Assembly: GCA_963824225.1 (NCBI GenBank)
Contig: CAWGOF010000002.1
Span: 124,001-188,000 of the forward strand
Direction: 5' to 3'
Length of the DNA stretch: 64,000 bases
Source of the DNA: CAWGOF01 sp963824225
GTDB taxonomy: Bacteria; Acidobacteriota; Polarisedimenticolia; Polarisedimenticolales; Polarisedimenticolaceae
A program made the translations under genes and the position numbers. The notes under the pieces were generated by a model that saw only the letters and a list, made by a program, of their open reading frames with translations, ran no database searches and was not told where the DNA came from. Below, in pieces: positions 35,145 through 43,202 of the stretch. The stretch's first letter is position 1, and the number at the start of each line of letters is the position of its first letter.

Positions 35145-35366
35145 TCAGTGGGCCTCGCGCTGACAACGGCATCGCTCGAGGCGCCGACTGCACGTGAAGC
35201 AGTGCCCGTTGCGCTCGAAGAACTCGATCATCTCCTGATGCCACGCATCGAGGATCGACAACCGATCGAGCACCGTGAGACGACCGGAGAGCGTCTGGTC
35301 GCCGAGCCAACCGCGCATGTTGGACAGCGAGTCGTGATACGCGCGACGCAACTCGAAGATGGTCAT
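35145..35366 (-). CDS. small Cys-rich protein, possible zinc ribbon
   Basis: 73 residues. The C-terminus has CFTCSRRLERCRC, i.e. C-x2-C-x6-C-x-C, which could bind zinc; the N-terminal 45 residues look helical. GAGGACG lies a few bases before the ATG. It lies between the sigma factor and lptD, all leftward. No family was recognised; a protein-protein or nucleic-acid binding role is only a guess. Confidence 0.55.
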   Translation of the reverse strand: MTIFELRRAYHDSLSNMRGWLGDQTLSGRLTVLDRLSILDAWHQEMIEFFERNGHCFTCSRRLERCRCQREAH

Positions 35367-35513
35367 CGTCCTCGGACCGCGGGACGCGCCCGGTCGGAGG
35401 CTATCTTACTTCGGAAGAACGAGTTGGCCCACGTCGCGGTCGATCGCCGCGGTAAGCGCCCCGCAGCTGGGACGCCGGTGCCGCGACGGGGGTTGCCGTC
35501 GCAGCACGGCGTT

Positions 35514-36698
35514 TCAGCCCAAGAATTCCCGGAGCGAATGGCTCTGCTCCGCGGTCTGGATCTTGCGCAGCGCGGTGGCCTCGATCTGCCGCACTCTCTC
35601 GCGGGACAGACCCATCACGCGCCCGATCTCCTCGAGCGTGTACGGCATCTCGCGGCCGATCCCGAACCGGAGGCGGATGATCTCCTCCTCCCGATCGCTC
35701 AACACCTTCAGCGTTCCCTCGACCTTCTCCCGCAGCTCCCGATCGACGGTCCGCTCGAGCGGCGATTGTGCGTTCGGGTCGGCGATGAACCGCAGCAGGC
35801 CCGGGCTGTCGTCGTCCGACGATACGTCCTCGAGGGCCTGCGGCTCGGGCACCACGCTGAGGATCTCCTCGACCTTGGCCACCGGCATGCGCAGCTTGCG
35901 CGCGATCTCCTGCGGCGTCGGCTTGCGGCCGAGCGTCTCGGCCAGCTCCTTCGACACGCGGGCGATCTTCTTGATCTTCTCGTTGACGTGCACCGGGATC
36001 CGGATCACCCGCGCCTTGTCCGCGATCGCGCGCTCGATCGCCTGCTTGATCCACCAGTAGGCGTACGTCGAGAACTTGTTCCCGCGCTCGTACTCGAACT
36101 TCTCGACCGCCTTCATCAACCCGATGTTGCCCTCTTGGATCAGGTCCATGAACGCGATGCCGTGGTTCAGATACTTCTTCGCGATGTGCACCACGAGGCG
36201 CAGGTTGGCCAGGATCAACGCGTCGCGCGCGTGATTCACGTGCCTCTTGCACTCCCGCGCCTGGGTCAGCAGGCTCGCCACGCGGGTATCGCGCCGATTC
36301 TCACGTCCGTAGCGCAGCAACCGGTGGTAGAACCGCTCGAGGTCGTCGAGCGGCCATTCGCGACCGCGCTTCGGACCCTCGGCGTCCCCCTCGAGGCAGT
36401 ACACCTTGCACGCGGCCGGCAGCCGCAGGGCGATGCGCGCCAGTCCCTCGCGCGCCTCTTGGAGCTCGCGCGCCAGATCGACCTCCTGGTGCTCGTCGAT
36501 CAGCGGGGTCGCCCCCATCTCGCGCAGATAGATCGGGAGGATCGCGGCGGTCGGCTTCTCGACACCTCCCGGCCGATCCGGCTGGCGCGCTCGAAGCTCG
36601 GTCGGCGTCGGCTCGTTGTCCGGAGGACCTCCCGGACCGAACTCCTCGGCCGCTTCTTCCATCTCGATCAGATCGGCGAACATCGACTTTCGAGCCAT
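35514..36698 (-). CDS. rpoD: RNA polymerase sigma-70 family factor (RpoD/RpoS-type)
   Basis: 394 residues. Region 1.2 is at PIYLREMGATPLIDEHQEV, region 2 at LRLVVHIAKKYLNHGIAFMDL and GNKFSTYAYWWIKQAIER, region 3 at RIPVHVNEKIKKIARV, and region 4 at PYTLEEIGRVMGLSRERVRQIE. All promoter-reading regions are intact. The short N-terminus lacks the large region 1.1/non-conserved domain of E. coli RpoD, so this may be the primary sigma of this lineage or a group-2 (RpoS-like) factor. An insertion with Cys around residues 115-170 separates regions 1.2 and 2. ATG 36698 has GGGAG about nine bases upstream. Confidence 0.85.
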   Translation of the reverse strand: MARKSMFADLIEMEEAAEEFGPGGPPDNEPTPTELRARQPDRPGGVEKPTAAILPIYLREMGATPLIDEHQEVDLARELQEAREGLARIALRLPAACKVYCLEGDAEGPKRGREWPLDDLERFYHRLLRYGRENRRDTRVASLLTQARECKRHVNHARDALILANLRLVVHIAKKYLNHGIAFMDLIQEGNIGLMKAVEKFEYERGNKFSTYAYWWIKQAIERAIADKARVIRIPVHVNEKIKKIARVSKELAETLGRKPTPQEIARKLRMPVAKVEEILSVVPEPQALEDVSSDDDSPGLLRFIADPNAQSPLERTVDRELREKVEGTLKVLSDREEEIIRLRFGIGREMPYTLEEIGRVMGLSRERVRQIEATALRKIQTAEQSHSLREFLG

Positions 36699-37109
36699 GG
36701 CCGGGATTCTCCCGCGATTCTCACGCGCTCGGACCCGCTCTCGGGTTCGCACGCCACCGGCCCCCTCCGGGGCGTACGCCGCGTTGAGTCGCGACCTCTG
36801 CTAATGAAAAAACCGGGCCAGTGCAAGCCAAGCAGCCGATCTCGGCGCCACTCCCGAGTTGCGGACCGCGGTGTTTCCCGATTTTCCGGCCTGATTCCGG
36901 CTATTCTCCGGGCTCCGGTGAATCCCTGGGGCCGGCGGCCCCCATGTCCGACGGCTCGTCCGGGGTGTGGGTCCTACCCCACGAACAGACCCAACTTGAC
37001 GCACTTAGCGCAAGGGGCCGCAAACTGCGCCGTTTCGGCGCGTCCACGGCTTCTGCCCCCCGGGGTGTGGTAGTGTGCTGGCGCTCCGGAAACGGGCCGC
37101 GACTTCACG
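36699..37109. other. divergent intergenic region between sigma factor and NAD synthetase genes
   Basis: About 410 bases with no convincing gene. It holds two GC hairpins, GGGGCC/GGCCCC around 36929-36943 and GCGCCG/CGGCGC at 37027-37041, neither followed by a T-run. Weak promoter candidates are TTGCAC (36826-36821, leftward) with TAGCAG 17 bases on, for the sigma gene, and TGGTAGTGT at 37068-37076 for the amidase gene. It could contain a small RNA or regulatory site, but nothing specific is seen. Confidence 0.4.
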
Positions 37110-37988
37110 ATGCTCAATCGGACCGTTGCCCTGGCGCAGATCGCCCCGAAGCTCGGCGACGTACGGGCGAACCTGGCGCGCCACCTCGAGATCACCGATC
37201 AGGCCCGCGCCGCCGGGGCCGACTTGGTCGTGTTCCCCGAGCTGTCGCTGACCGGATACGATCTGCAGGATCTCGTGCCCGACGTCGCCGTTCGGCGCGA
37301 CGGTGACGCGCTGACGCGTCTTGCCGCCGCCTCGCAGGATCTCGATCTGGTCGTCGGGTTCGTCGAGGAGGATCGCGAGCACCGGTTCTACAACGCGGCG
37401 GCCTACCTTTCGGGCGGGGCGGTCCTGCACGTGCATCGCAAGCTGCACCTGCCGACCTACGGTCTGTTCCAGGAGGGCCGAGAGTTCGCGAGCGGCGACA
37501 CCCTGCGCGCATTCGACACTCGGCACGGCACGGTGGGACTGTTGCTGTGCGAGGACGTGTGGCATTCCCCCACCGCCTGGCTCCTGGCCCAGCAGGGCGC
37601 CGCGCTCGTCGTCGTCTCGGCGAACGGGCCGAGCCGCGGCGCGCACCCCGAGCACGGCCTGACGAGCGCCCGGACGTGGCGCGACGTTCTGCGGGTGACG
37701 GCCCGATTCCACACCGTGTTCGTCGCGTACGTCAATCGCGTCGGATGCGAGGACGGATTGACGTTCGACGGCGGATCGATGGTCGTGGATCCGCTCGGCG
37801 AGATCGTGGCCGAGCTCGCGGCGCTCGACGAGGCGGTCGAATACGTGTCGATCGATGGGGGACGCTTGCGAAGCGCGCGGACCGTCTCGCCCCTCCTGCG
37901 CGATGCGCGCATCGACTTCGTGCACCGGGAGGTCGACCGCCTGCGACGGTTGCGCTTCGACCTGCCGGACGACGGCGCCGGTCCGTGA
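37110..37988 (+). CDS. nitrilase-fold amidohydrolase, glutaminase partner of NadE
   Basis: 292 residues with the nitrilase-superfamily triad: Glu44 (VVFPELSLTGYDLQDL), Lys111 (HRKLHLPTYG) and Cys147 (LLLCEDVWHS). The FPELSLTGYDLQDL pattern matches the glutaminase domain of glutamine-dependent NAD synthetase. That domain is normally fused N-terminal to the synthetase; here it is a separate protein whose stop overlaps the GTG of the synthetase gene (GTGA). The pair together should convert nicotinate adenine dinucleotide, ATP and glutamine to NAD. Confidence 0.85.
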   Translation: MLNRTVALAQIAPKLGDVRANLARHLEITDQARAAGADLVVFPELSLTGYDLQDLVPDVAVRRDGDALTRLAAASQDLDLVVGFVEEDREHRFYNAAAYLSGGAVLHVHRKLHLPTYGLFQEGREFASGDTLRAFDTRHGTVGLLLCEDVWHSPTAWLLAQQGAALVVVSANGPSRGAHPEHGLTSARTWRDVLRVTARFHTVFVAYVNRVGCEDGLTFDGGSMVVDPLGEIVAELAALDEAVEYVSIDGGRLRSARTVSPLLRDARIDFVHREVDRLRRLRFDLPDDGAGP

Positions 37989-38830
37989 CCACGACCCGCG
38001 ACGCTCCGCGGGTCGACTTGCGGATCGACCCTGCGTGGACCGCCGAGATCCTCGCGCGGTTCATCCGCATCGAGGTGCGGCGGGCCGGAAGGTCGCGCGT
38101 CGTGGTCGGGCTTTCGGGCGGCATCGATTCGGCGGTCGCCGCGAGCCTGGCGGTGCGCGGCCTCGGTGCGGACCACGTGATGTGCGTGGCGATGCCGCAC
38201 CGGCTGAGCTCGCCCGAGTCCCTGCGCGACGCACGGGCGGTCGCCGCTTGTCTCTCGACGCCGCTCGAGACGCTCGACATCACGCCGATCATCGACGGAT
38301 TCGTCCGGGTCGCGGGGGACCCGGGCCGCCTGCGTCTGGGCAACGCGATGTCTCGGGCCCGGATGATGTGCCTGTTCGATCGCTCGGCAGCGCACGACGC
38401 GCTCGTGCTCGGCACGAGCAACAAGACCGAGCTGCTCCTGGGCTACGGGACGCTGCACGGCGACCTCGCGTCGGCGATCAACCCGCTGGGCGACCTGTAC
38501 AAGACGCAGGTTCGGGAGCTGGCCGAATTCCTGGCGGTCCCGGAGCCTGTGCGGCGCAAGCCCCCATCCGCCGATCTGTGGCCGAGCCAGACCGACGAGG
38601 CCGATCTGGGTCTACGTTACGAGGAGGTCGATCGCCTGCTGTGGCTCCTCGTCGACGCCCGTGCGGGGGCGGCCGCGGCAACGGCTGCGGGCTTCGCTCC
38701 CGACCTCGTGACCCAGATCCAGGCACGGGTGGGATCGATGCAGTTCAAGCGCGTCCCCCCGGTGGTGGCCAAGGTGTCCGGGCGCGCGCCGGGACGCGAC
38801 TTCCGCTATCCGCGCGGCGGAACCGGCTGA
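37985..38830 (+). CDS. nadE: NAD synthetase (synthetase domain only)
   Basis: 281 residues of an N-type ATP-pyrophosphatase: SGGIDSA P-loop at residues 44-50, then GNAMSRARMMCLFD, GTSNKTELLLGYGTLHGD and a C-terminal QFKRVPP motif. It makes NAD from deamido-NAD; ammonia probably comes from the coupled amidase encoded just upstream (four-base overlap). rsmI follows after four bases, so the amidase, nadE and rsmI probably form one transcript. Confidence 0.92.
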   Translation: MTTTRDAPRVDLRIDPAWTAEILARFIRIEVRRAGRSRVVVGLSGGIDSAVAASLAVRGLGADHVMCVAMPHRLSSPESLRDARAVAACLSTPLETLDITPIIDGFVRVAGDPGRLRLGNAMSRARMMCLFDRSAAHDALVLGTSNKTELLLGYGTLHGDLASAINPLGDLYKTQVRELAEFLAVPEPVRRKPPSADLWPSQTDEADLGLRYEEVDRLLWLLVDARAGAAAATAAGFAPDLVTQIQARVGSMQFKRVPPVVAKVSGRAPGRDFRYPRGGTG

Positions 38831-38834
38831 CAGG

Positions 38835-39692
38835 GTGGCCGGCCGGCTGCTCGTGGTCGCGACCCCGCTGGGGAACCTCGCCGACGTCTCGCCGCGCGCG
38901 CTCGAAGCGCTCCGGGAAGCGAGCTGCATCGTCTGCGAGGACACGCGGCGCACGCAGAAGCTGCTGGCGCGGCACGGCATCGCGGCGCCGCTCCTGTCGT
39001 GCCACAAGTTCAACGAGCAGAGGCGCGTGCCCGAGATCGTCGCTCGGCTCGAGGGCGGCGAGTGCCTGGCCCTCGTCACCGACGGTGGGACGCCGGCCGT
39101 CTCGGACCCCGGCTCGCCTGTCGTACGCGCCGCGCTCGAGGCCGGGGTGAGCGTCGTCCCCATCCCCGGCCCCTCGGCGGTGACGGCCGCGCTGTCGATC
39201 AGCGGGTTCGCGTGCGACCGCTTCGTATTCGACGGGTTCCTGCCGGCGCGCGCGGCCGAGCGGCGACGGCGACTGCGCGAGCTCGTGCGCGAGCCACGAA
39301 CGCTCGTCGTGTTCGAGGCGCCGCACCGGATCGGAAACACGCTGCGCGACCTCGCCGAGATCTTCGGCACGCGACCGATCGTCGTGGCGCGCGAGCTGAC
39401 CAAGCTGCACGAAACCGTGCTGCGGGGAACGGCCTTCGAGGTCTCGCGCGTGCTCGGATCGACGCCGCGCGGCGAGTTCACGCTCGTCCTCGCGGGCGCG
39501 ACCGAGCTGGCTCACGACCTCGAAGGCCCGGAGACGCAGCGCTTGCGCGAGGCGTGGAGCGCGGCCCTCGACGCGACCAGCGGCGATCGCCGGCTCGCCT
39601 TGCGCCGTGCGTCGCAGGCACTCGGGCTCGGTCGCGCCGAGCTCCATCGTGCGCTCGACGAGCTCGAGGCTCGCGAGCGGAAGCCGCGCTGA
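38835..39692 (+). CDS. rsmI: 16S rRNA C1402 ribose 2'-O-methyltransferase
   Basis: 285 residues of the RsmI/tetrapyrrole-methylase fold: LLVVATPLGNLADVSPRAL, VCEDTRRTQKLL, ALVTDGGTPAVSDPGSPVV, PIPGPSAVTAALSISG. It methylates C1402 of 16S rRNA in the decoding centre using SAM. The usual C-terminal HTH-like tail is present. Start is GTG 38835, four bases after nadE. smpB follows behind its own promoter-like element. Confidence 0.93.
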   Translation: MAGRLLVVATPLGNLADVSPRALEALREASCIVCEDTRRTQKLLARHGIAAPLLSCHKFNEQRRVPEIVARLEGGECLALVTDGGTPAVSDPGSPVVRAALEAGVSVVPIPGPSAVTAALSISGFACDRFVFDGFLPARAAERRRRLRELVREPRTLVVFEAPHRIGNTLRDLAEIFGTRPIVVARELTKLHETVLRGTAFEVSRVLGSTPRGEFTLVLAGATELAHDLEGPETQRLREAWSAALDATSGDRRLALRRASQALGLGRAELHRALDELEARERKPR

Positions 39693-39696
39693 CCGC

Positions 39697-39705
39697 TGCT
39701 ATACT
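39697..39705 (+). promoter_or_regulatory. extended -10 promoter of smpB
   Basis: TGCTATACT (TGnTATACT) forms an extended -10 box about 25 bases before the TTG start, inside the spacer after rsmI; no good -35 accompanies it. Confidence 0.45.
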
Positions 39706-39729
39706 CGCGGTTTCCAGGGAGCATCGAGG

Positions 39730-40203
39730 TTGCCCGCGGGACGAGCGAAGGACGGGTCCGAGTCGATCCTGGCGACGAACCGCGCGGCGGCCCACGAGTA
39801 CCACCTGCTCCGGCGCCTCGAAGCGGGACTCGTGCTCACCGGACCCGAGGTGAAGTCCGCTCGGGGCCGACGGGTCAACCTCAAGGAAGGCTACGCTCGG
39901 ATCCAGAACGGCGAAGCCGTCCTCGTCGGCGTGAACTTCAGTCCGTACGACCACGCGCGGCGCGAGGAGATCGACCCGCTCCGTCCGCGGAAGCTGCTGC
40001 TGCACGCCCACGAGATCCGGAAGCTGGCCCGCGAGACCGAGTCCGGCGGAACGACGCTCGTGCCCACGCGACTGTACCTCAAGGGCGGCCGGATCAAGGT
40101 CGAGATCGCCGTCGCGCGCGGCAAGAAGGCGCACGACAAGCGCGACGCCGCGCGCGAGCGGGCGATCGACCGAGAGGTCGAGCAGGAACGGCAGCGGCGC
40201 TAG
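39730..40203 (+). CDS. smpB: SsrA-binding protein SmpB
   Basis: 157 residues with ILATNRAAAHEYHLL, GLVLTGPEVKSARGRRVNL, RPRKLLLHAHEI and a C-terminal basic tail (GKKAHDKRDAARERAIDRE) that enters the decoding site. It delivers tmRNA to stalled ribosomes. TTG 39730 is chosen because it gives the usual length and has GGGAG upstream; longer frames run into rsmI. No ssrA gene was identified in the window. Its TAG shares a CTAG with the convergent gene at 40200. Confidence 0.93.
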   Translation: MPAGRAKDGSESILATNRAAAHEYHLLRRLEAGLVLTGPEVKSARGRRVNLKEGYARIQNGEAVLVGVNFSPYDHARREEIDPLRPRKLLLHAHEIRKLARETESGGTTLVPTRLYLKGGRIKVEIAVARGKKAHDKRDAARERAIDREVEQERQRR

Positions 40204-40865
40204 GCCTTCGGGCGACGCGTCGGCACGCCATGGACCATCTGGCGCAGCTCGGCGCGGTGGCCTCCGGCTTCGACGCGGCACACGATCGCCATGTCCGCAC
40301 CCGCGAGCTCGGGGATCGCGATCGGAGCCTCGATCATCCCCTGGGGGTCGGACGTCGCGACATGAAGCGTCTGGGGCTCCCCGCGCGTCGAGATCAGGCG
40401 CACCGCGACACGCACGTTCGCCACGGCGCGCTGCGTTCCCGGCTCGGCCACGCGCAACCGGAGCGACGGGCGCGTGCCCTGCTGCAGGACCGATTCGTCG
40501 ACCCACTCGAGGGCCAAGCCGTCGAGGCGATCGAAATCGCGCAGGAACTCGTGCACCACCTCGTCGAAGCTGCGGCTCGTGATGATGCTGTGGCCGAACG
40601 GCTTGGGCCCCTCGGGGTCGAACTTCCCGCAGCGGATCTCGCGGATCATCGCCTGGTGCTGAGACTCCATGCGCGCCTGGATCTCGGCCTCCGCGCCGTC
40701 GCCCAGAGACGCCAGATCCGCGTACGACGAGCGGCGCGACTCGACGATCTCGCCGCGGCTGTAGATCAGGCTCTCGAGGACCGGGTTGGCCAGGCCCTTG
40801 TCCTCGGTCTGGACGTGGAATACGCGTCCTTCGTGGTCCACGTCGGTATTGAACCCGGTGATCAT
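40200..40865 (-). CDS. conserved hypothetical protein
   Basis: 221 residues. The N-terminal 60 residues read MITGFNTDVDHEGRVFHVQT then EDKGLANPVLESLIYSRGEI, a pattern I associate with hypothetical proteins of Acidobacteria-like genomes, followed by a Gln/Arg-rich helix and a C-terminal half with beta-strand pattern (LRLRVAEPGTQRAVANVRV, then LISTRGEPQ) resembling an Ig-like or carboxypeptidase-regulatory fold. No signal peptide. It is upstream-adjacent to the agmatinase-like gene on the same strand (14-base gap). Function not known. Confidence 0.7.
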   Translation of the reverse strand: MITGFNTDVDHEGRVFHVQTEDKGLANPVLESLIYSRGEIVESRRSSYADLASLGDGAEAEIQARMESQHQAMIREIRCGKFDPEGPKPFGHSIITSRSFDEVVHEFLRDFDRLDGLALEWVDESVLQQGTRPSLRLRVAEPGTQRAVANVRVAVRLISTRGEPQTLHVATSDPQGMIEAPIAIPELAGADMAIVCRVEAGGHRAELRQMVHGVPTRRPKA

Positions 40866-40879
40866 CCTGTGGGGAGAAC

Positions 40880-41776
40880 CTAGGGAGCGCCCTCGAACCG
40901 TGTCAAGCGGGCGGCCGCCCACCCGATGAGCTTGTGTACCAGGCGCGCCGCGGTGAAGTCGGGATGGGCGAGCCCGACGATCGGAGCGAGCTCGACCACG
41001 TCGGCCGCGACCACCGGCGCCGTCCGGAACACCGCGGCCAGGAACGCGAGCACCGGGCGCCAGGCCAGCCCTCCCGGCTCGGGGGTGCCGGTGGCGGGTA
41101 CGACCGACGGGTCGAACACGTCGACGTCGATCGTCAAATACACGGGGCGGCCGTCGACCGCGCCGATCACGCGCTCGATCCACTCCGGGGAGCCCATCTC
41201 CCACGCATGGACGATCCGGTACCGGTCCCGCATCGCCCGCATCCGGTCGGATTCGTCCTTCGAGTAGCTCCGGATCCCGACCGCGTGAACCGGCGCATGC
41301 TCGAGGCACCGGGCCATGGCGCAGGCGTGGCTGTAGCGCTGCCCCTGGTACGTCTCGCGCAGGTCGGCGTGCGCGTCGAGCTGCACGACCTGGAGCGCCG
41401 GGTGGCGCGCCGCGGCGGCCCGCACCGCGCCCGCCGTGATCGAATGCTCACCGCCGAGCATCGCGACCCACTTGCGATCGTCGAGCAGCTCGCCGACCCG
41501 CGACGCGATGATGTCGGCCGCCCGTTCCGGAGTCTCGCCGTCGAGCGCCAGCGGCGGAGCGGTCCAGATCCCGCAGCGAAACGGCTCGCAGTCGAGCTCC
41601 TCGTCGTACAGCTCGAGCTGCTCCGACGCGTCGAGGATCGCCTGCGGCCCGCGTGCGGTGCCGGAACCGTAGGACACGGTCCCCTCGAACGGAGCCGGAA
41701 GCACGACGACGCGGGCCGGCCCGTATTCGGCCGCCGCACCATCCTCGAGGAAGTGCGGACGCCCGCGCGTCACCAC
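40880..41776 (-). CDS. speB: agmatinase/arginase-family ureohydrolase
   Basis: About 298 residues with the full manganese set: GGEHSITAG (His), QLDAHADLRE (Asp/His/Asp) and YLTIDVDVFDPS (Asp/Asp). AP-type length and the FEGTVSYGSGTARGP start favour agmatinase, which makes putrescine and urea. GTG 41776 (or GTG 41773) gives the family N-terminus; an in-frame frame further upstream is Arg/Pro-rich and not homologous. The downstream hypothetical protein may be co-transcribed. Confidence 0.88.
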   Translation of the reverse strand: MVTRGRPHFLEDGAAAEYGPARVVVLPAPFEGTVSYGSGTARGPQAILDASEQLELYDEELDCEPFRCGIWTAPPLALDGETPERAADIIASRVGELLDDRKWVAMLGGEHSITAGAVRAAAARHPALQVVQLDAHADLRETYQGQRYSHACAMARCLEHAPVHAVGIRSYSKDESDRMRAMRDRYRIVHAWEMGSPEWIERVIGAVDGRPVYLTIDVDVFDPSVVPATGTPEPGGLAWRPVLAFLAAVFRTAPVVAADVVELAPIVGLAHPDFTAARLVHKLIGWAAARLTRFEGAP

Positions 41777-42047
41777 GGCGCTCGAGCGTGGCGCACGAGA
41801 TGCGGGCCGAGAACCGGGGCCGCCTCCTCCGAACGCCCCGGTCCTCGCGCCCGGCGGAACCATCCGTCGCGGGCGGGGGTCCCGTTCCCGCACGCTCCGG
41901 CCGGGAGCAACGCTCCCTCCGCGACCAGCCCGTGCGAGCAAACCCCGCGCCACGCGATTCGCCGGTGATTCCGCCGGTCTACGGAAGCCGAGCCCGAACG
42001 CGCGCTCGCCGGCGGTCGTCCCCACGAACGCGCGCGCTCTCCGCCGG
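41777..42047. other. intergenic region upstream of the agmatinase gene
   Basis: About 270 GC-rich bases between two leftward genes. I see no RNA gene, no promoter with a good match, and no convincing reading frame; the open frame continuing from the agmatinase gene is low-complexity Arg/Pro/Gly. Confidence 0.35.
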
Positions 42048-42560
42048 TCATACGCCGGGCGTTCCGCCGCTCGACGCCGGGGACGCCGGCGCTTCGACCT
42101 TGAACGCAGCGCCGCCGATCAACCCGCCGAGCGTCGAGAAGATCGCACCGATCACGAGGCTGAACCCGAACACCAGGAGCATACCGAGCGGCGTGCCGAT
42201 GATCTTCATGCCCCACGTCATCCAGTCGAGTACCTCGGGCGGGATGTTCTGGCCCATCGACTCCATCTGCGACATCATCTCGTCGACGTCGGGTCGGAAG
42301 ATCATCCCGACGATCGTCGACGCGATCGCGTAGAAGAACGCGGCCACGAGACCGACGAGCGCTCCGGTCCCGGGTCGGAACTCGACCCCATGCGACCGAC
42401 AGCTCTGCGCATAGAGGTAGGCGGCGAAAAAGCCACCCCCGACGACGAGGCTGCAGCACAGGCAGTTCAGAATGCCGACGAGCGGCAGCGATGACAGCAC
42501 GCCCGCTGCGCTACCGCCGATCAGCGTCGCCTTGAGCATCGAGGGAGATCCAGGTTTCAT
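42048..42560 (-). CDS. conserved membrane protein, DUF4199/YIP1-like
   Basis: 170 residues with about four hydrophobic segments, the first containing NCLCC (VGILNCLCCSLVVGGG), and the last GFSLVIGAIFSTLGGLIGGA. The loop in the middle is Met-rich. GGAGG lies 12 bases before the ATG. Its ATG overlaps the stop of the DUF2085 gene (TGATG), so the two membrane proteins are coupled. Family assignment is weak; function unknown. Confidence 0.65.
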   Translation of the reverse strand: MKPGSPSMLKATLIGGSAAGVLSSLPLVGILNCLCCSLVVGGGFFAAYLYAQSCRSHGVEFRPGTGALVGLVAAFFYAIASTIVGMIFRPDVDEMMSQMESMGQNIPPEVLDWMTWGMKIIGTPLGMLLVFGFSLVIGAIFSTLGGLIGGAAFKVEAPASPASSGGTPGV

Positions 42561-43111
42561 CACGATTCCTCCACGGCTCGAGGATCGGTCGCACGGCGCG
42601 CGACCCATCGACCGCTGGCAACGAGCAACACGAGGTCATGGATGCCGATGGCCAGGAGCACGCCGGCTGCACACCCCGCCGGGATCGCGAGGGCGAAACG
42701 TGGCACGTCGCCGAGCGGGCTCACGCCGAGCGCCGCCAGCACACCGTCGACCGCCGTGGGCAGGACGAGGGCGGCGAGCCACGGTCGAGGGATCGTCCGC
42801 GGACGTCCCACGAACAGCCATGCTCCCGCGGCGAGTCCGAGGACCGCACCGAGGTACAGGCCGGTACAGCGGGCACAGACCGCGAGCGGGCCACCGAACA
42901 GCACGAGGCTGCGTTCGCCCATCTGGTGGCACAGCGGAGCGTAGACGAGCCGCAGCACCGAGGGCCGGACACCGGTCCACGACTCGACGAGCGGCGGGGC
43001 GACGACACCGAAAAGCACGAGGACCGCTGCGGCGGCGGCGTACCAGACTCCCGACCGTCCCCGGCTCGCCTGTGTCGCGGAATCGCGCGAATCGAGCCGG
43101 TCGAGGCACAT
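42560..43111 (-). CDS. DUF2085 membrane protein
   Basis: 183 residues, four or five membrane helices, with the DUF2085 signature: CHQMGERSLVLFGGPLAVCARCTGLYLG (Cys-His-Gln then Cys-x2-Cys), split here across two helices. The cysteines and histidine could bind a metal. No function is established for the family. The gene is followed by the smaller membrane protein at 42048 and is divergent from top6B. Confidence 0.72.
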   Translation of the reverse strand: MCLDRLDSRDSATQASRGRSGVWYAAAAAVLVLFGVVAPPLVESWTGVRPSVLRLVYAPLCHQMGERSLVLFGGPLAVCARCTGLYLGAVLGLAAGAWLFVGRPRTIPRPWLAALVLPTAVDGVLAALGVSPLGDVPRFALAIPAGCAAGVLLAIGIHDLVLLVASGRWVARRATDPRAVEES

Positions 43112-43149
43112 GGCCGGCGATGTTACCCGAAATCCTCGTGCGTGAGCGC

Positions 43150-43158
43150 TGCTAGAAT
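43150..43158 (+). promoter_or_regulatory. extended -10 promoter of top6B
   Basis: TGCTAGAAT (TGnTAGAAT) lies about 45 bases before the GTG of top6B, with no strong -35, the same arrangement as the element before smpB. Confidence 0.45.
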
Positions 43159-43202
43159 GCGGCGCCTGGTCTCCGGACGCGAGAGCGAGACGGGATACTC
43201 AC

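Noticed and set aside
36699..37109. Possible tRNA or small RNA in the sigma/NadE intergenic region
   Set aside because: No T-loop consensus, acceptor stem or terminator with T-run could be found; only short GC hairpins.
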